Below, one piece after another: positions 1-6,290 of a DNA stretch of 6,330 nucleotides. The translations under genes were made by a program, and so were the position numbers. Every line of letters starts with the position of its first letter. Within the stretch, counting starts at the first letter, position 1. Source of the stretch: an uncultured Bryobacterales bacterium (GTDB lineage Bacteria; Acidobacteriota; Terriglobia; Bryobacterales; UBA6623); the NCBI GenBank assembly GCA_946887065.1, contig CAMPKL010000231.1, forward strand, positions 1-6,330, read 5' to 3'. The notes under the pieces were generated by a model. The model made no database searches. It had not been told where the DNA came from and saw only the letters and a list, made by a program, of their open reading frames with translations.

Positions 1-735
1 CAACAATTCCAGGGTCCGAACCAGCATGAGCGCGCTCATGCCGAATTTGGCGAACTCGCCGCCCGATTCTTCCCACTTGCCGCTGCCGCGCGAATATAGC
101 TTCACGCGAACACCAAGCTTGGCGGTAACGCCTAACTTCTCAGCGAGGTCCAATGCCTCGATCATCTCCGCCGGATCTTCGACGACGATGAGCACGCGCT
201 TGCCCAGCTTCTCGGCCAACAACGCCAGCCGGAGGAACAACGAGTCCTTCATACCGTTGCAAACGATCAGCGCTTGATCGCTGAGCGGCATCCCCAGAGC
301 CACCAGCAATTCGCCCTTGCTGCCGACCTCGAGACCGTAGTCGTAACGCCGGCCCGATTCGACCAAACGTCTCACGACCTCGACTTTTTGATTCACCTTG
401 ATCGGATAGAGTCCGAGGTGCCGCTCGGGGTATTCAAACTCCTTGATCGCGGTGCGAAACGCGCGATGGATGAGCGCCAAGCGATCGTCGAGAATCTGCG
501 GAAACCGCAATAGAAAAGGAGTGGGATTGCGCTCTTCGACAAGCTGTTGAACGACGGCAAAAAGATCCGCGCTCTGTTCGGGAATTCGCAAAGGAGACAC
601 GGCCAGATTGCCGGCCTCCGACACGAAGAAGTAATCGGACCCCCAGTTCTCCACGCCGTAGACGTCGCTCGGGCGGCCCGCCGCCGTCAGTTGGCCGCGC
701 GACACGCTGGAGACATCATTCGAAGTCGAAGCCAT
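1..735 (-). CDS. speA: Biosynthetic arginine decarboxylase SpeA, N-terminal part (3' end cut by window edge)
   Basis: SpeA is the PLP-dependent enzyme that converts arginine to agmatine and CO2, the entry to the agmatine route of polyamine synthesis. The 245 codons visible run to the window edge without a stop; family members are usually about 630-660 residues, so roughly the first 40% is present. Early residues contain YGVENWGSDYFF (26-37), like the WG.GYF stretch of SpeA. The barrel begins with LYPIKVNQ (109-116), whose Lys113 is the expected PLP Schiff-base lysine. GLEVGSKGEL (134-143), IVCNGMKD (157-164), and GVRVKL with GSGKW, SGGE and KFGM (208-233) follow in the family order. The ATG at 735 has an AGGAGG (742-747) 6 nt upstream. 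The gene follows kdgK by 40 bp on the same strand, which suggests co-transcription. Ornithine or lysine decarboxylase of the same fold is less likely, because the N-terminal region and the GSGKW/SGGE motifs fit SpeA closely. Confidence 0.95.
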   Translation of the reverse strand, partial: MASTSNDVSSVSRGQLTAAGRPSDVYGVENWGSDYFFVSEAGNLAVSPLRIPEQSADLFAVVQQLVEERNPTPFLLRFPQILDDRLALIHRAFRTAIKEFEYPERHLGLYPIKVNQKVEVVRRLVESGRRYDYGLEVGSKGELLVALGMPLSDQALIVCNGMKDSLFLRLALLAEKLGKRVLIVVEDPAEMIEALDLAEKLGVTAKLGVRVKLYSRGSGKWEESGGEFAKFGMSALMLVRTLELL

Positions 736-775
736 CACCTTCCTCCTGGGATACCCTGCGTCTAACATCGGGCCG

Positions 776-1813
776 CTAGCGTTGGACGCGGCCGGAGCCC
801 CCGCCTTTCATGAGTCCCTCGACATCCGCTTTCGAGACCCGGTTGTAGTCGCCCGGGATCGAGTGCTTCAGACACGATGCGGCCACTGCAAACTCCAAGG
901 CTGACTGCGGATCTTCCGGATAGAGATGCAAACCGCCCAACAGACCGCCCGAGAACGAATCGCCTCCGCCGACGCGGTCGACGATATTCGTAATCTGGTA
1001 CTTCTTCGACAAATAGAACTTCTTGCCGTTATGTAGACACGCCGACCAGCCGTTGTGAGATGCGCTCACCGATTCGCGCAGCGTGATCGCCTGCATCTTC
1101 AAATTCGGAAACTCTTTGAGCATCTTTTCGGCCAGAGCTTCGTACTTCGTCGTATCCAGTTCGCCTGAATGAACGTCGACATCCACCGAGACGCCCAACG
1201 ACTCCTGGCAATCCTCTTCGTTGGCTATGCCGACGTCGACGAACTTCACCAACTCTCGCATCACTTCTTGGGCGGTCTTGCCGTACCTCCAAAGCTTCTT
1301 GCGGAAGTTGTAATCGCACGACACGGTCATGCCCTTCGCTTTAGCCTTCTGCACCGCTTCCATCGACAGATCCGCGCCGCCCTGGCTAATCGCCGGCGTT
1401 ATGCCCGTGATGTGGAACCACGTAGCTCCATCGAAAATCGCGTCCCAGTTAAAGTCGCCGGGCTTGGCTAGTGCGATCGATGAATCCGCGCGGTCGTAGA
1501 TGACCTTCGACGCTCGCTGATTCGCGCCCGTTTCCAGGAAGTAAACGCCCAATCGCCCGCCCTTAGTGCGCAGCACCTGGCTGACATCTACGCCGAAGCC
1601 GCGCAACTCCCGCAAACAGGCATCGACGATGTCATGATTCGCCGGCAGAGCCGTCACGAACGACGACGCGATGCCGTAGTTCGAGGTCGAAACGGCCACG
1701 TTCGCCTCGCCTCCTCCGAACGTCGCCACAAACAGCGGCGACTGCAGCGGACGCTCCAACGCCGGCGGCGCCAGCCGCAGCATGATTTCACCGAAAGTTA
1801 CGATCTTTGCCAT
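776..1813 (-). CDS. kdgK: 2-dehydro-3-deoxygluconokinase (KDG kinase, PfkB family)
   Basis: KDG kinase phosphorylates 2-keto-3-deoxygluconate with ATP to KDPG, feeding uronate, pectin or gluconate breakdown into the lower Entner-Doudoroff pathway in the cytoplasm. The 345-residue product is full length for the family. It opens with [14 protein letters not shown] (4-17), has the sugar-site glycines and Asn in GGGEANVAV (33-41), YDRA (106-109), WFHITGITP (132-140) and CDYNF (166-170). The PfkB signature [14 protein letters not shown] (279-292) contains the expected catalytic base Asp285, and the protein ends in SGRVQR. From memory it resembles the Thermotoga maritima KDG kinase along its length, including the SGRV.R end. 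GGGD replaces the commoner GAGD, a variant known in the family. I chose the ATG at 1813 because homology begins there and a GAGG lies just upstream; the frame stays open for 134 more codons, but only antisense to rmlD and through the divergent gap. A different ketose or fructose kinase is possible but less likely. Confidence 0.92.
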   Translation of the reverse strand: MAKIVTFGEIMLRLAPPALERPLQSPLFVATFGGGEANVAVSTSNYGIASSFVTALPANHDIVDACLRELRGFGVDVSQVLRTKGGRLGVYFLETGANQRASKVIYDRADSSIALAKPGDFNWDAIFDGATWFHITGITPAISQGGADLSMEAVQKAKAKGMTVSCDYNFRKKLWRYGKTAQEVMRELVKFVDVGIANEEDCQESLGVSVDVDVHSGELDTTKYEALAEKMLKEFPNLKMQAITLRESVSASHNGWSACLHNGKKFYLSKKYQITNIVDRVGGGDSFSGGLLGGLHLYPEDPQSALEFAVAASCLKHSIPGDYNRVSKADVEGLMKGGGSGRVQR

Positions 1814-1945
1814 CTGCCTCGCTTCTCTTTTCGAGCCTCTTGGCTCAACCCACGAGGATATCAAGAACTCGCCGCCCTCGTGGCCGCGCCGCGTGAGGCC
1901 CGCATTGCTAAACTCGCTCTTCAAGCACGACACAGGAGAACTTCG
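1814..1945. promoter_or_regulatory. Divergent intergenic region between kdgK and rmlD, with an 8-bp spaced inverted repeat
   Basis: This 132-bp gap must hold the start signals of both kdgK (leftward) and rmlD (rightward). It contains the inverted repeat CCACGAGG (1850-1857) and CCTCGTGG (1876-1883), exact over 8 bp with an 18-nt spacer, so the centres are 26 bp apart. A small hairpin, GAGCC-TCTT-GGCTC, sits at 1833-1846 on the kdgK side. The arms could be an operator read on one DNA face or pair as RNA. A leftward TTGATA at 1859-1864 resembles a -35 box, but I find no matching -10 at normal spacing. No promoter is called with confidence. Confidence 0.35.
1934..1938 (+). promoter_or_regulatory. 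Shine-Dalgarno AGGAG fixing the TTG start of rmlD
   Basis: AGGAG lies 7 nt before the TTG at 1946. There is no in-frame ATG near the point where homology to RmlD begins; the next in-frame ATG (1985) falls after the GxxGQLG dinucleotide-binding motif and would destroy it. The site therefore supports a TTG initiation codon. Confidence 0.8.
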
Positions 1946-2830
1946 TTGGACGCATTCGTACTCGGAGCCGGCGGACAGCTCGGCATGGAAATGGTTCGCG
2001 AGTTGGAGGGTCGCGGCTATTCGGTCATCGCTGCCGGGAGTCGTGACGTCGACATCACGGCGGCCGCGGAAGTCGATGCCATGGTCCAGCGCCACAGCCC
2101 GCGCTGGACCATCAACTGCGCCGCCTACAACAAGGTCGATCTCGCCGAGAGCGAACCCGAAAAAGCGATGGCCGTCAACGGCTTCGCCGTGCGCGGGCTC
2201 GCCCAAGTCTGCCAACGCGCCGGCTCAACGTTGTTCCACTACTCCACCGACCACGTGTTCGACGGCCGCAGTGACGAGCCCTACGTGGAAGATGATCCGC
2301 CTGCGCCGCCCTCCGCATACGGCGTTTCCAAACTCGCCGGAGAGCACTTCGCCCGCGCCTATTGCGACAGCGTTTACATCGTTCGAGTCGCCGGAGTTTT
2401 CGGACCCGCGGGCGTCGTCACGCGCCACGGCAACTTCCCGGAGTTGATCTACAAGCGAACGTCCGCCGGCGATCCGCTGCGTATCGTCAACGATTACTTC
2501 GCCACGCCGACGTACGCGCCCGCGCTGGCGTCCCGTTCCGCTGATTTGCTTGAGAAGGCGGCGCCAGGCCTTTATCACCTCGGCGGCGGCGAAACCGTCT
2601 CTTGGTACGAATGGGCCCGCAAAATCGCGGCTGCGGCAGGCCTACCGCGGGAACTCATCTCGCCAGTCGGACACGTGGACTACCCCACGCCGGCCAAAAG
2701 GCCTCAGCACGCAAGCCTCTCCAATGCCAAGGCCGAAGCCCTGGGCATCGCCCCGATGCCTTCCCTCGATCAAGCCGCGGCGGAATGGGTGGAGTTGCGC
2801 AACAAGATTCTCGCAGCGCAGAAACGCTAG
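1946..2830 (+). CDS. rmlD: dTDP-4-dehydrorhamnose reductase (RmlD/RfbD family)
   Basis: RmlD reduces dTDP-4-dehydro-L-rhamnose to dTDP-L-rhamnose with NAD(P)H, the last step in making the rhamnose donor for cell-surface polysaccharides. The 294-residue product has the usual length of this extended short-chain dehydrogenase. The Rossmann motif GAGGQLG is at 7-13, [10 protein letters not shown] with AESEPE at 56-72, STDHVFDG at 100-107, and YGVSK at 125-129. Thr101, Tyr125 and Lys129 match the Thr-Tyr-Lys catalytic set of the family. [11 protein letters not shown] (185-195) and [17 protein letters not shown] (252-268) are the expected substrate-domain motifs. Initiation is from TTG, supported by the AGGAG at 1934-1938. 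It is the only gene here on the plus strand, diverging from kdgK and meeting frr tail to tail. No rmlA, rmlB or rmlC is adjacent, so the rhamnose assignment rests on the protein alone; a related RmlD-like sugar-nucleotide reductase remains possible. Confidence 0.88.
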   Translation: MDAFVLGAGGQLGMEMVRELEGRGYSVIAAGSRDVDITAAAEVDAMVQRHSPRWTINCAAYNKVDLAESEPEKAMAVNGFAVRGLAQVCQRAGSTLFHYSTDHVFDGRSDEPYVEDDPPAPPSAYGVSKLAGEHFARAYCDSVYIVRVAGVFGPAGVVTRHGNFPELIYKRTSAGDPLRIVNDYFATPTYAPALASRSADLLEKAAPGLYHLGGGETVSWYEWARKIAAAAGLPRELISPVGHVDYPTPAKRPQHASLSNAKAEALGIAPMPSLDQAAAEWVELRNKILAAQKR

Positions 2831-2834
2831 GACC

Positions 2835-3416
2835 CTAGCCGATCTCCATGATGTCTTTCTCTTTGGCGGATGATGCCTCGTCGAGACCCTTGATCGTCTC
2901 ATCCGTAAGCTTCTGCACCACGTCATGCGCGTCGCGGCTTTGATCTTCGGAAATGGACTTGTCCTTTTCGAGTTTCTTCAGCGCGTCGTTCGCGTCGCGG
3001 CGCAAGTTGCGCACGCCGACGCGGTGCATCTCGGTCACGTGATGGAGTTGTTTGACCAGTTCCTTGCGCCGCTCTTCAGTGAGCGGCGGCACGGGGAGAC
3101 GGATCAGCCTGCCGTCGTTGCCTGGATTCAGGCCTAGACCGGCGGACATGATCGCCTTCTCAATCACCGCAATCTGCGTGGTATCCCAGGGCTGCACCGT
3201 GATCAGACTGGGCTCCGGCGTACTAATCGTAGCCATCTGACTGATCGGCGTCAGCGTCCCGTAATAATCGGCCTTCACGGAATCGAGAACGTGGACGGAT
3301 GCGCGTCCGGTGCGAATCGACGCCATCTCCCGGCGTAGATCCTCGATGGTCTTGGCCATCTTCTCCTTCGCTATGCTTTCGATCTCCGCAACCGTATCGC
3401 CGTGTATGCTTGCCAT
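2835..3416 (-). CDS. frr: Ribosome recycling factor
   Basis: RRF acts with EF-G to split the post-termination 70S ribosome and release mRNA and tRNA. The 193-residue product covers the whole family. IRTGRAS (34-40) marks the end of the first long helix of the three-helix bundle, YYGT and TPISQMA (51-62) the hinge and domain II, VEKAI-like VIEKAIM (84-90) with LGLNP (94-98), PPLTEERRKEL (110-120), and VRNLRRDAND (135-144) with SEDQSRDAHDVVQKLTD (156-172) the C-terminal helices. I chose the ATG at 3416 because GAGGGAG stands 6 nt upstream. A GTG at 3431 in the same frame would add five residues and overlap the pyrH stop codon, but has no Shine-Dalgarno. It is 11 bp downstream of pyrH, the usual pyrH-frr pairing, and is the last gene of the cluster. 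No intrinsic terminator follows; rmlD ends 4 bp away on the other strand. Confidence 0.97.
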   Translation of the reverse strand: MASIHGDTVAEIESIAKEKMAKTIEDLRREMASIRTGRASVHVLDSVKADYYGTLTPISQMATISTPEPSLITVQPWDTTQIAVIEKAIMSAGLGLNPGNDGRLIRLPVPPLTEERRKELVKQLHHVTEMHRVGVRNLRRDANDALKKLEKDKSISEDQSRDAHDVVQKLTDETIKGLDEASSAKEKDIMEIG

Positions 3417-3422
3417 GCCTAA

Positions 3423-3429
3423 CTCCCTC
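3423..3429 (-). promoter_or_regulatory. Shine-Dalgarno GAGGGAG of frr, overlapping the pyrH stop codon
   Basis: GAGGGAG precedes the ATG at 3416 by 6 nt and shares two bases with the pyrH TGA (3428-3430). It decides the frr start in favour of the ATG over the GTG at 3431, and allows translational coupling from pyrH to frr. Confidence 0.75.
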
Positions 3430-4135
3430 ACGAAACAAAAGTCCCAACCGCTTCTTTCTCGACGGCTCGGCGCAGGGCTCCGGGCTCATTGAGATTGAAG
3501 ACCAACACCGGCATTCGGTTCTCCTGGCAAAGCGAGACGGCAGTCAGATCCATCACGCCCAGACCCTGATTGAGAACCTCCGAGTACGATATTTTCTCAT
3601 ACCGCCGCGCATCTTCATGACGCATGGGGTCCTTGTCGTACACGCCGTCTACTTTGGTAGCCTTCAGCATGATCTCGGCGCCCGTCTCGATCGCCCGAAG
3701 CCCCGCGGCCGTATCGGTGGAAAAGTAGGGGTTTCCCGTGCCGGCCGCGAAAACCACCACCTTGCCCGACTTCAGCGCCGCCACCGCCTTGCGCTTGTTG
3801 TAGCGCGACGCCAGCGGTTCCATACCGACAGCGCTATGCACCAGGGCTTCGCTGCCGGCCGCGCGAATCAGGTCCGCAACGGCCAGAGCGTTAATCACCG
3901 TCGCCAACATTCCCATGGAGTCCAACGTCGTTCGATCAATGCCCGACTCGCCCCCATTGACGCCGCGAAAAAAGTTGCCGCCGCCGACCACCAGGCCGAC
4001 CTGAACCCCGCTCTTGACCACGTCAACGATCTCCGCGACGATCTCGCGCGACCGCGCCGGATCGATCCCGAATCCCGCCGAGCCGCCCAAGGCCTCGCCG
4101 CTGATTTTGAGGAGAATGCGCTTGTATCCAGCCAT
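3428..4135 (-). CDS. pyrH: UMP kinase PyrH (bacterial, amino acid kinase family)
   Basis: PyrH phosphorylates UMP to UDP with ATP, a committed step of pyrimidine nucleotide supply; the bacterial enzyme is a hexamer unrelated to eukaryotic UMP/CMP kinase. The 235-residue product is the normal length. Motifs in order are YKRILLKISGEAL (4-16) with the phosphate-binding Lys10 and Gly13, GGGNFFRG (51-58), LDSMGMLATVINALAV (71-86), GTGNPYFSTDTAA (132-144) for UMP and phosphate contacts, and ATKVDGVYDKDP (159-170) for nucleotide binding. The ATG at 4135 is where family homology begins. Unusually, no Shine-Dalgarno is visible: the eight bases before the start are TTCACTTT, and before them lies the 3' arm of a strong hairpin. 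The gene sits between tsf (87-bp gap) and frr (11-bp gap) in conserved order, so the function is secure although how translation starts is not. Confidence 0.97.
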   Translation of the reverse strand: MAGYKRILLKISGEALGGSAGFGIDPARSREIVAEIVDVVKSGVQVGLVVGGGNFFRGVNGGESGIDRTTLDSMGMLATVINALAVADLIRAAGSEALVHSAVGMEPLASRYNKRKAVAALKSGKVVVFAAGTGNPYFSTDTAAGLRAIETGAEIMLKATKVDGVYDKDPMRHEDARRYEKISYSEVLNQGLGVMDLTAVSLCQENRMPVLVFNLNEPGALRRAVEKEAVGTFVS

Positions 4136-4175
4136 AAAAGTGAAAAGCCGCGGACTCGAGGCCCGCGGCTTTCAG
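4136..4175 (-). terminator. Terminator-like hairpin between tsf and pyrH, next to the pyrH start
   Basis: Reading leftward from tsf, AAAGCCGCGG (complement of 4163-4172) pairs perfectly with CCGCGGCTTT (complement of 4144-4153) over 10 bp across a 9-nt loop, followed by TTTTCACTTTT. That is a GC-rich stem with a T-rich but interrupted tail, as in an intrinsic terminator or attenuator. The stem ends 8 bases before the pyrH ATG, so no ribosome site fits outside it. It could partly separate rpsB-tsf from pyrH-frr transcription. The tail is broken by CA, so efficiency is uncertain. Confidence 0.6.
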
Positions 4176-4222
4176 AAACATACCCGTTTCACCGCAAGCC
4201 TATTGCCGCGGACACAAGGTTA

Positions 4223-4819
4223 TCACTCGCCGATCTTGAAACGCGCGATGCGCCCCACGGTGATGTTCTCGCCGAGCTTGGCGATGGCCCCGGTAATCAG
4301 CTCCTGCACGGAAACCGAGGGGTCCTTAACGAAGGGCTGCTCCAAGAGCACGACCTCTTCGTAGAACTTGCCCATGCGGCCCTCGACGATCTTATCGACG
4401 ATCTGCTCCGGCTTGCCTTCGGCGAGAGCGCGAGCGCGCTGCACTTCCCTCTCCTGCGCAACCGCGGCTTCATCGACTTCCTCGCGGCGCACGAAACGCG
4501 GGTCCGTGGCCGCCACATGCATGGCGATATCTTTTGCCAGCTGGATGAAGGCGTCGGTACGAGCGACAAAGTCCGACTCGCAGTTCAATTCGACTAACAC
4601 GCCCAACTTTCCGCCGGCGTGAATGTAGGCTTCGATGAGTCCTTCGTTAGCTTCGCGGTCCGCTTTCTTCTGGGCGATGGCGATGCCTTGCTTACGCAGC
4701 ACGATTTCAGCCTTATCGATGTCGCCGCCCGCCTCGGTGAGCGCCTTTTTGCACTCCATGAAGCCGGCCGCGGTGCGATCGCGAAGCTCTTTGACTAACT
4801 TTGCAGAAATGTCCGCCAT
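4223..4819 (-). CDS. tsf: Elongation factor Ts (short form)
   Basis: EF-Ts exchanges GDP for GTP on EF-Tu during translation elongation. The 198-residue product is the short form, close to Thermus and Thermotoga EF-Ts and well below the 283 residues of E. coli. The N-terminal domain begins at MADISAKLVKELRD, the first signature LRDRTAAGFMECKKAL is at 12-27, and the second, ELNCESDFVAR, at 77-87. Ser82 takes the place of the usual Thr before Asp-Phe-Val, a conservative change next to the residues that disturb the EF-Tu Mg site. The C-terminal part ends in GENITVGRIARFKIGE (183-198). The ATG at 4819 has AAGGTGG (4823-4829) upstream; an upstream ATG at 4882 in the same frame lies in the loop region of a hairpin and lacks homology, so I reject it. 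TGA is followed at once by an in-frame TAA. The gene is 108 bp downstream of rpsB, the classic rpsB-tsf pair. Confidence 0.97.
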   Translation of the reverse strand: MADISAKLVKELRDRTAAGFMECKKALTEAGGDIDKAEIVLRKQGIAIAQKKADREANEGLIEAYIHAGGKLGVLVELNCESDFVARTDAFIQLAKDIAMHVAATDPRFVRREEVDEAAVAQEREVQRARALAEGKPEQIVDKIVEGRMGKFYEEVVLLEQPFVKDPSVSVQELITGAIAKLGENITVGRIARFKIGE

Positions 4820-4865
4820 GGTCCACCTTCTTGCTTTCCGTCTCTCGCCCGTAAAACCGGCGCAG

Positions 4866-4893
4866 TCAGCGGGCGGACGCATCCGCCCGCTGA
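4866..4893 (-). promoter_or_regulatory. Perfect 12-bp hairpin with tetraloop in the rpsB-tsf gap
   Basis: TCAGCGGGCGGA (4866-4877) and TCCGCCCGCTGA (4882-4893) are exact complements around four bases. On the transcript the loop reads UGCG, a UNCG-type tetraloop sequence, here closed by A-U rather than C-G. No T-tract follows directly (CTGCGCCGG precedes the first TTTT), so it is not a standard terminator. It could be an attenuator, an RNase processing site or a stabiliser of the rpsB end. The presence of the hairpin is certain; the role is inferred. Confidence 0.6.
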
Positions 4894-4927
4894 TCTCACG
4901 CTCTTATAACCAATTCAGTTCGTTGAA

Positions 4928-5749
4928 CTAGAACTGCGAAGCCATGTTGTCGGGATTCACTACGCCCTTCTCCGTGACGATCATGCCGTCCTCGGTCACC
5001 ACCGCGTACTCGCCGTCCGCGGCACTGACGACCGGCACGCCGCCGGCGACGAAAGCGCCCTCGGTCGCTAGGGTTGAGGCCTCGATGACCGCGTCCGCAA
5101 CCTTGCTGGCGAATAGCTTAATGGCGCGTAAAGCGTCATCGTTGCCGGGGATCACGTAATTCACCGGGCCTGGATCGCAGTTCGTATCGACGATCGCCAC
5201 AACAGGGATGTTCAGCCTGTTCGCTTCGGCCACCGCGATTTCTTCTTTTCTGGAGTCGACGATGAAGAGAATGTCGGGCAGCCCAGGAATGTCCTTCAAC
5301 CCCGCCAGATTCTGCGTGAGATGTTTCCGCTCACGTTCCAGCCGGGAGACTTCCTTCTTAGAGCGGCCGGCGTACTGTTCCTCAGTCGCCCAGCGATCCA
5401 GTTCCTTCAAGCGCTCGATCGACTTCTGCGCGGTACTCCAGTTGGTGAGCAGTCCGCCAAGCCAGCGGTGGTTTACGTAGTACTGCTTGCAGCGCTCGGC
5501 CTCTTCCTTGACCGCCTCCTGCGCCTGGCGTTTGGTGCCGACAAACAGCACGCTCTTGCCCTCGTGGGCGGCCTCGCCGATGAAGCGCAGCGCTTCTTTG
5601 AACATCTTCAGCGTCTTCTGTAAGTCGACGATGTGGATGCCGTTGCGTTCGCCGAAGATGTATTCCTTCATCTGCGGATTCCAGCGCCTGGTCTGGTGCC
5701 CGAAGTGAACGCCTGATTCGAGCAATTCTTTCATTGTTACTTGCGGCAT
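4928..5749 (-). CDS. rpsB: 30S ribosomal protein S2
   Basis: S2 binds late to the 30S subunit between head and body and is needed for S1 attachment where S1 is present. The product is 273 residues, longer than E. coli S2 (241). It opens [25 protein letters not shown]; the first signature is [10 protein letters not shown] (9-18), then IHIVDLQKT (38-46), FVGTKRQA (69-76), [14 protein letters not shown] (91-104) and the second signature [19 protein letters not shown] (158-176), then [13 protein letters not shown] (181-193) and IPGNDDA (200-206). After about residue 227 comes a tail of some 45 residues, rich in Val, Ala, Gly and acidic residues, which is not part of the core fold. The ATG at 5749 is preceded by AAGGAGG (5754-5760); the frame runs 17 codons further upstream without homology. 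It follows rpsI after a 129-bp structured gap, and tsf follows it. Confidence 0.97.
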   Translation of the reverse strand: MPQVTMKELLESGVHFGHQTRRWNPQMKEYIFGERNGIHIVDLQKTLKMFKEALRFIGEAAHEGKSVLFVGTKRQAQEAVKEEAERCKQYYVNHRWLGGLLTNWSTAQKSIERLKELDRWATEEQYAGRSKKEVSRLERERKHLTQNLAGLKDIPGLPDILFIVDSRKEEIAVAEANRLNIPVVAIVDTNCDPGPVNYVIPGNDDALRAIKLFASKVADAVIEASTLATEGAFVAGGVPVVSAADGEYAVVTEDGMIVTEKGVVNPDNMASQF

Positions 5750-5878
5750 GGGTCCTCCTTGCCTGGTTGCTCGCCCCCCGCGCAACAGCGCGGAGAACAC
5801 AAACGAAACGTCGCCTGTCCAAGCGGGATTTGGCGACGTCCGTGGATGGATCGGCTGCCGCTCCGGCAGCCGCGAAAA
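5750..5878 (-). promoter_or_regulatory. Structured rpsI-rpsB gap: candidate rpsB leader with three hairpins
   Basis: Three stems can be read here in the leftward transcript. The first, 7 nt after the rpsI stop, is a 9-bp stem from 5852-5860 and 5864-5872 with a 3-nt loop; no T-tract follows, so it is a poor intrinsic terminator. The second pairs 5808-5815 (ACGTCGCC) with 5832-5839 around a 16-nt loop. The third pairs 5778-5783 with 5788-5793 around a 4-nt loop. GTTGC (5766-5770) can pair instead with GCAAC (5782-5786), which would exclude the third stem and sits just before the ribosome site at 5754-5760. This is compatible with an S2 autoregulatory leader, but I recognise no known leader family. 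A TTGGAC without a good -10 is the only promoter-like match. Confidence 0.4.
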
Positions 5879-6277
5879 TTAGCGCTTCGAGAACTGGAAC
5901 CGTTTGCGGGCGCCTGGACGGCCGTACTTTTTCCGTTCGTGCTTGCGCGGGTCGCGAGTCAAGTAGCCGTCTTTCTTCAGCGCCGGACGCAACTCAAGGT
6001 TGAACGTCAGCAAAGCCCGGGCAATGCCTAGCCGGACAGCTTCCGATTGACCGCTGACTCCGCCGCCATGCGTCAACACGTAGATGTCGAACTTGCCGAC
6101 CGTCTCCGTCGACTGCAGCGGCTGGTTCACGCAAGCCTGCTGTTCCCGCAGCGGAAAGTAATCCGTCAATCCTCGTTTGTTGACTTCGAACTTGCCGGAG
6201 CCGGGCCGCAGCGACACACGGGCGCCCGCCGACTTGCGGCGGCCCGTACCTAGATATTGAACTCGCGAGGTTTCCAT
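5879..6277 (-). CDS. rpsI: 30S ribosomal protein S9
   Basis: S9 sits in the 30S head, and its basic C-terminal tail reaches the P-site tRNA. The 132-residue product is the normal length. [14 protein letters not shown] (8-21) is the typical start region. The family signature [19 protein letters not shown] is at 71-89, [12 protein letters not shown] at 106-117, and the protein ends in the near-invariant QFSKR with the terminal Arg intact. The ATG at 6277 is 13 bp after the rplM stop codon. No Shine-Dalgarno is visible before it (the preceding bases are CGAACAGTTCAC), so translation may depend on coupling to rplM. A TTG at 6298 in frame overlaps rplM, but also lacks a Shine-Dalgarno. The rplM-rpsI pair is among the most conserved in bacteria. 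Confidence 0.97.
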   Translation of the reverse strand: METSRVQYLGTGRRKSAGARVSLRPGSGKFEVNKRGLTDYFPLREQQACVNQPLQSTETVGKFDIYVLTHGGGVSGQSEAVRLGIARALLTFNLELRPALKKDGYLTRDPRKHERKKYGRPGARKRFQFSKR

Positions 6278-6290
6278 GTGAACTGTTCGA

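Noticed and set aside
26..765. Three successive plus-strand open frames over the speA region.
   Set aside because: The minus strand of the same stretch encodes an unmistakable SpeA N-terminus; the plus-strand frames are low-complexity shadows.
1634..1945. An upstream extension of the rmlD reading frame to an ATG at 1634.
   Set aside because: It overlaps kdgK antisense and has an Arg/His-rich shadow composition; the TTG at 1946 with AGGAG upstream matches the true start of the RmlD fold.
1814..2215. A 134-codon upstream extension of the kdgK reading frame to an ATG at 2215.
   Set aside because: It runs antisense through rmlD and the divergent gap, shows no kinase homology, and kdgK family homology begins exactly at the ATG at 1813.
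3299..4597. A 432-codon plus-strand open frame across frr, pyrH and tsf.
   Set aside because: It is antisense to three certain genes, is rich in Arg, His and Leu as expected of a GC-rich shadow frame, and has no recognisable domain.
4895..4930. A leftward TATAAG in the rpsB-tsf gap as a -10 box for tsf.
   Set aside because: No acceptable -35 element lies at 16-18 nt upstream; the hexamer alone is not enough.
5811..5839. A leftward promoter for rpsB from TTGGAC with a hexamer 17 nt downstream.
   Set aside because: The downstream hexamer TGTTCT matches the -10 consensus at only three positions, so the evidence is too weak for a feature.
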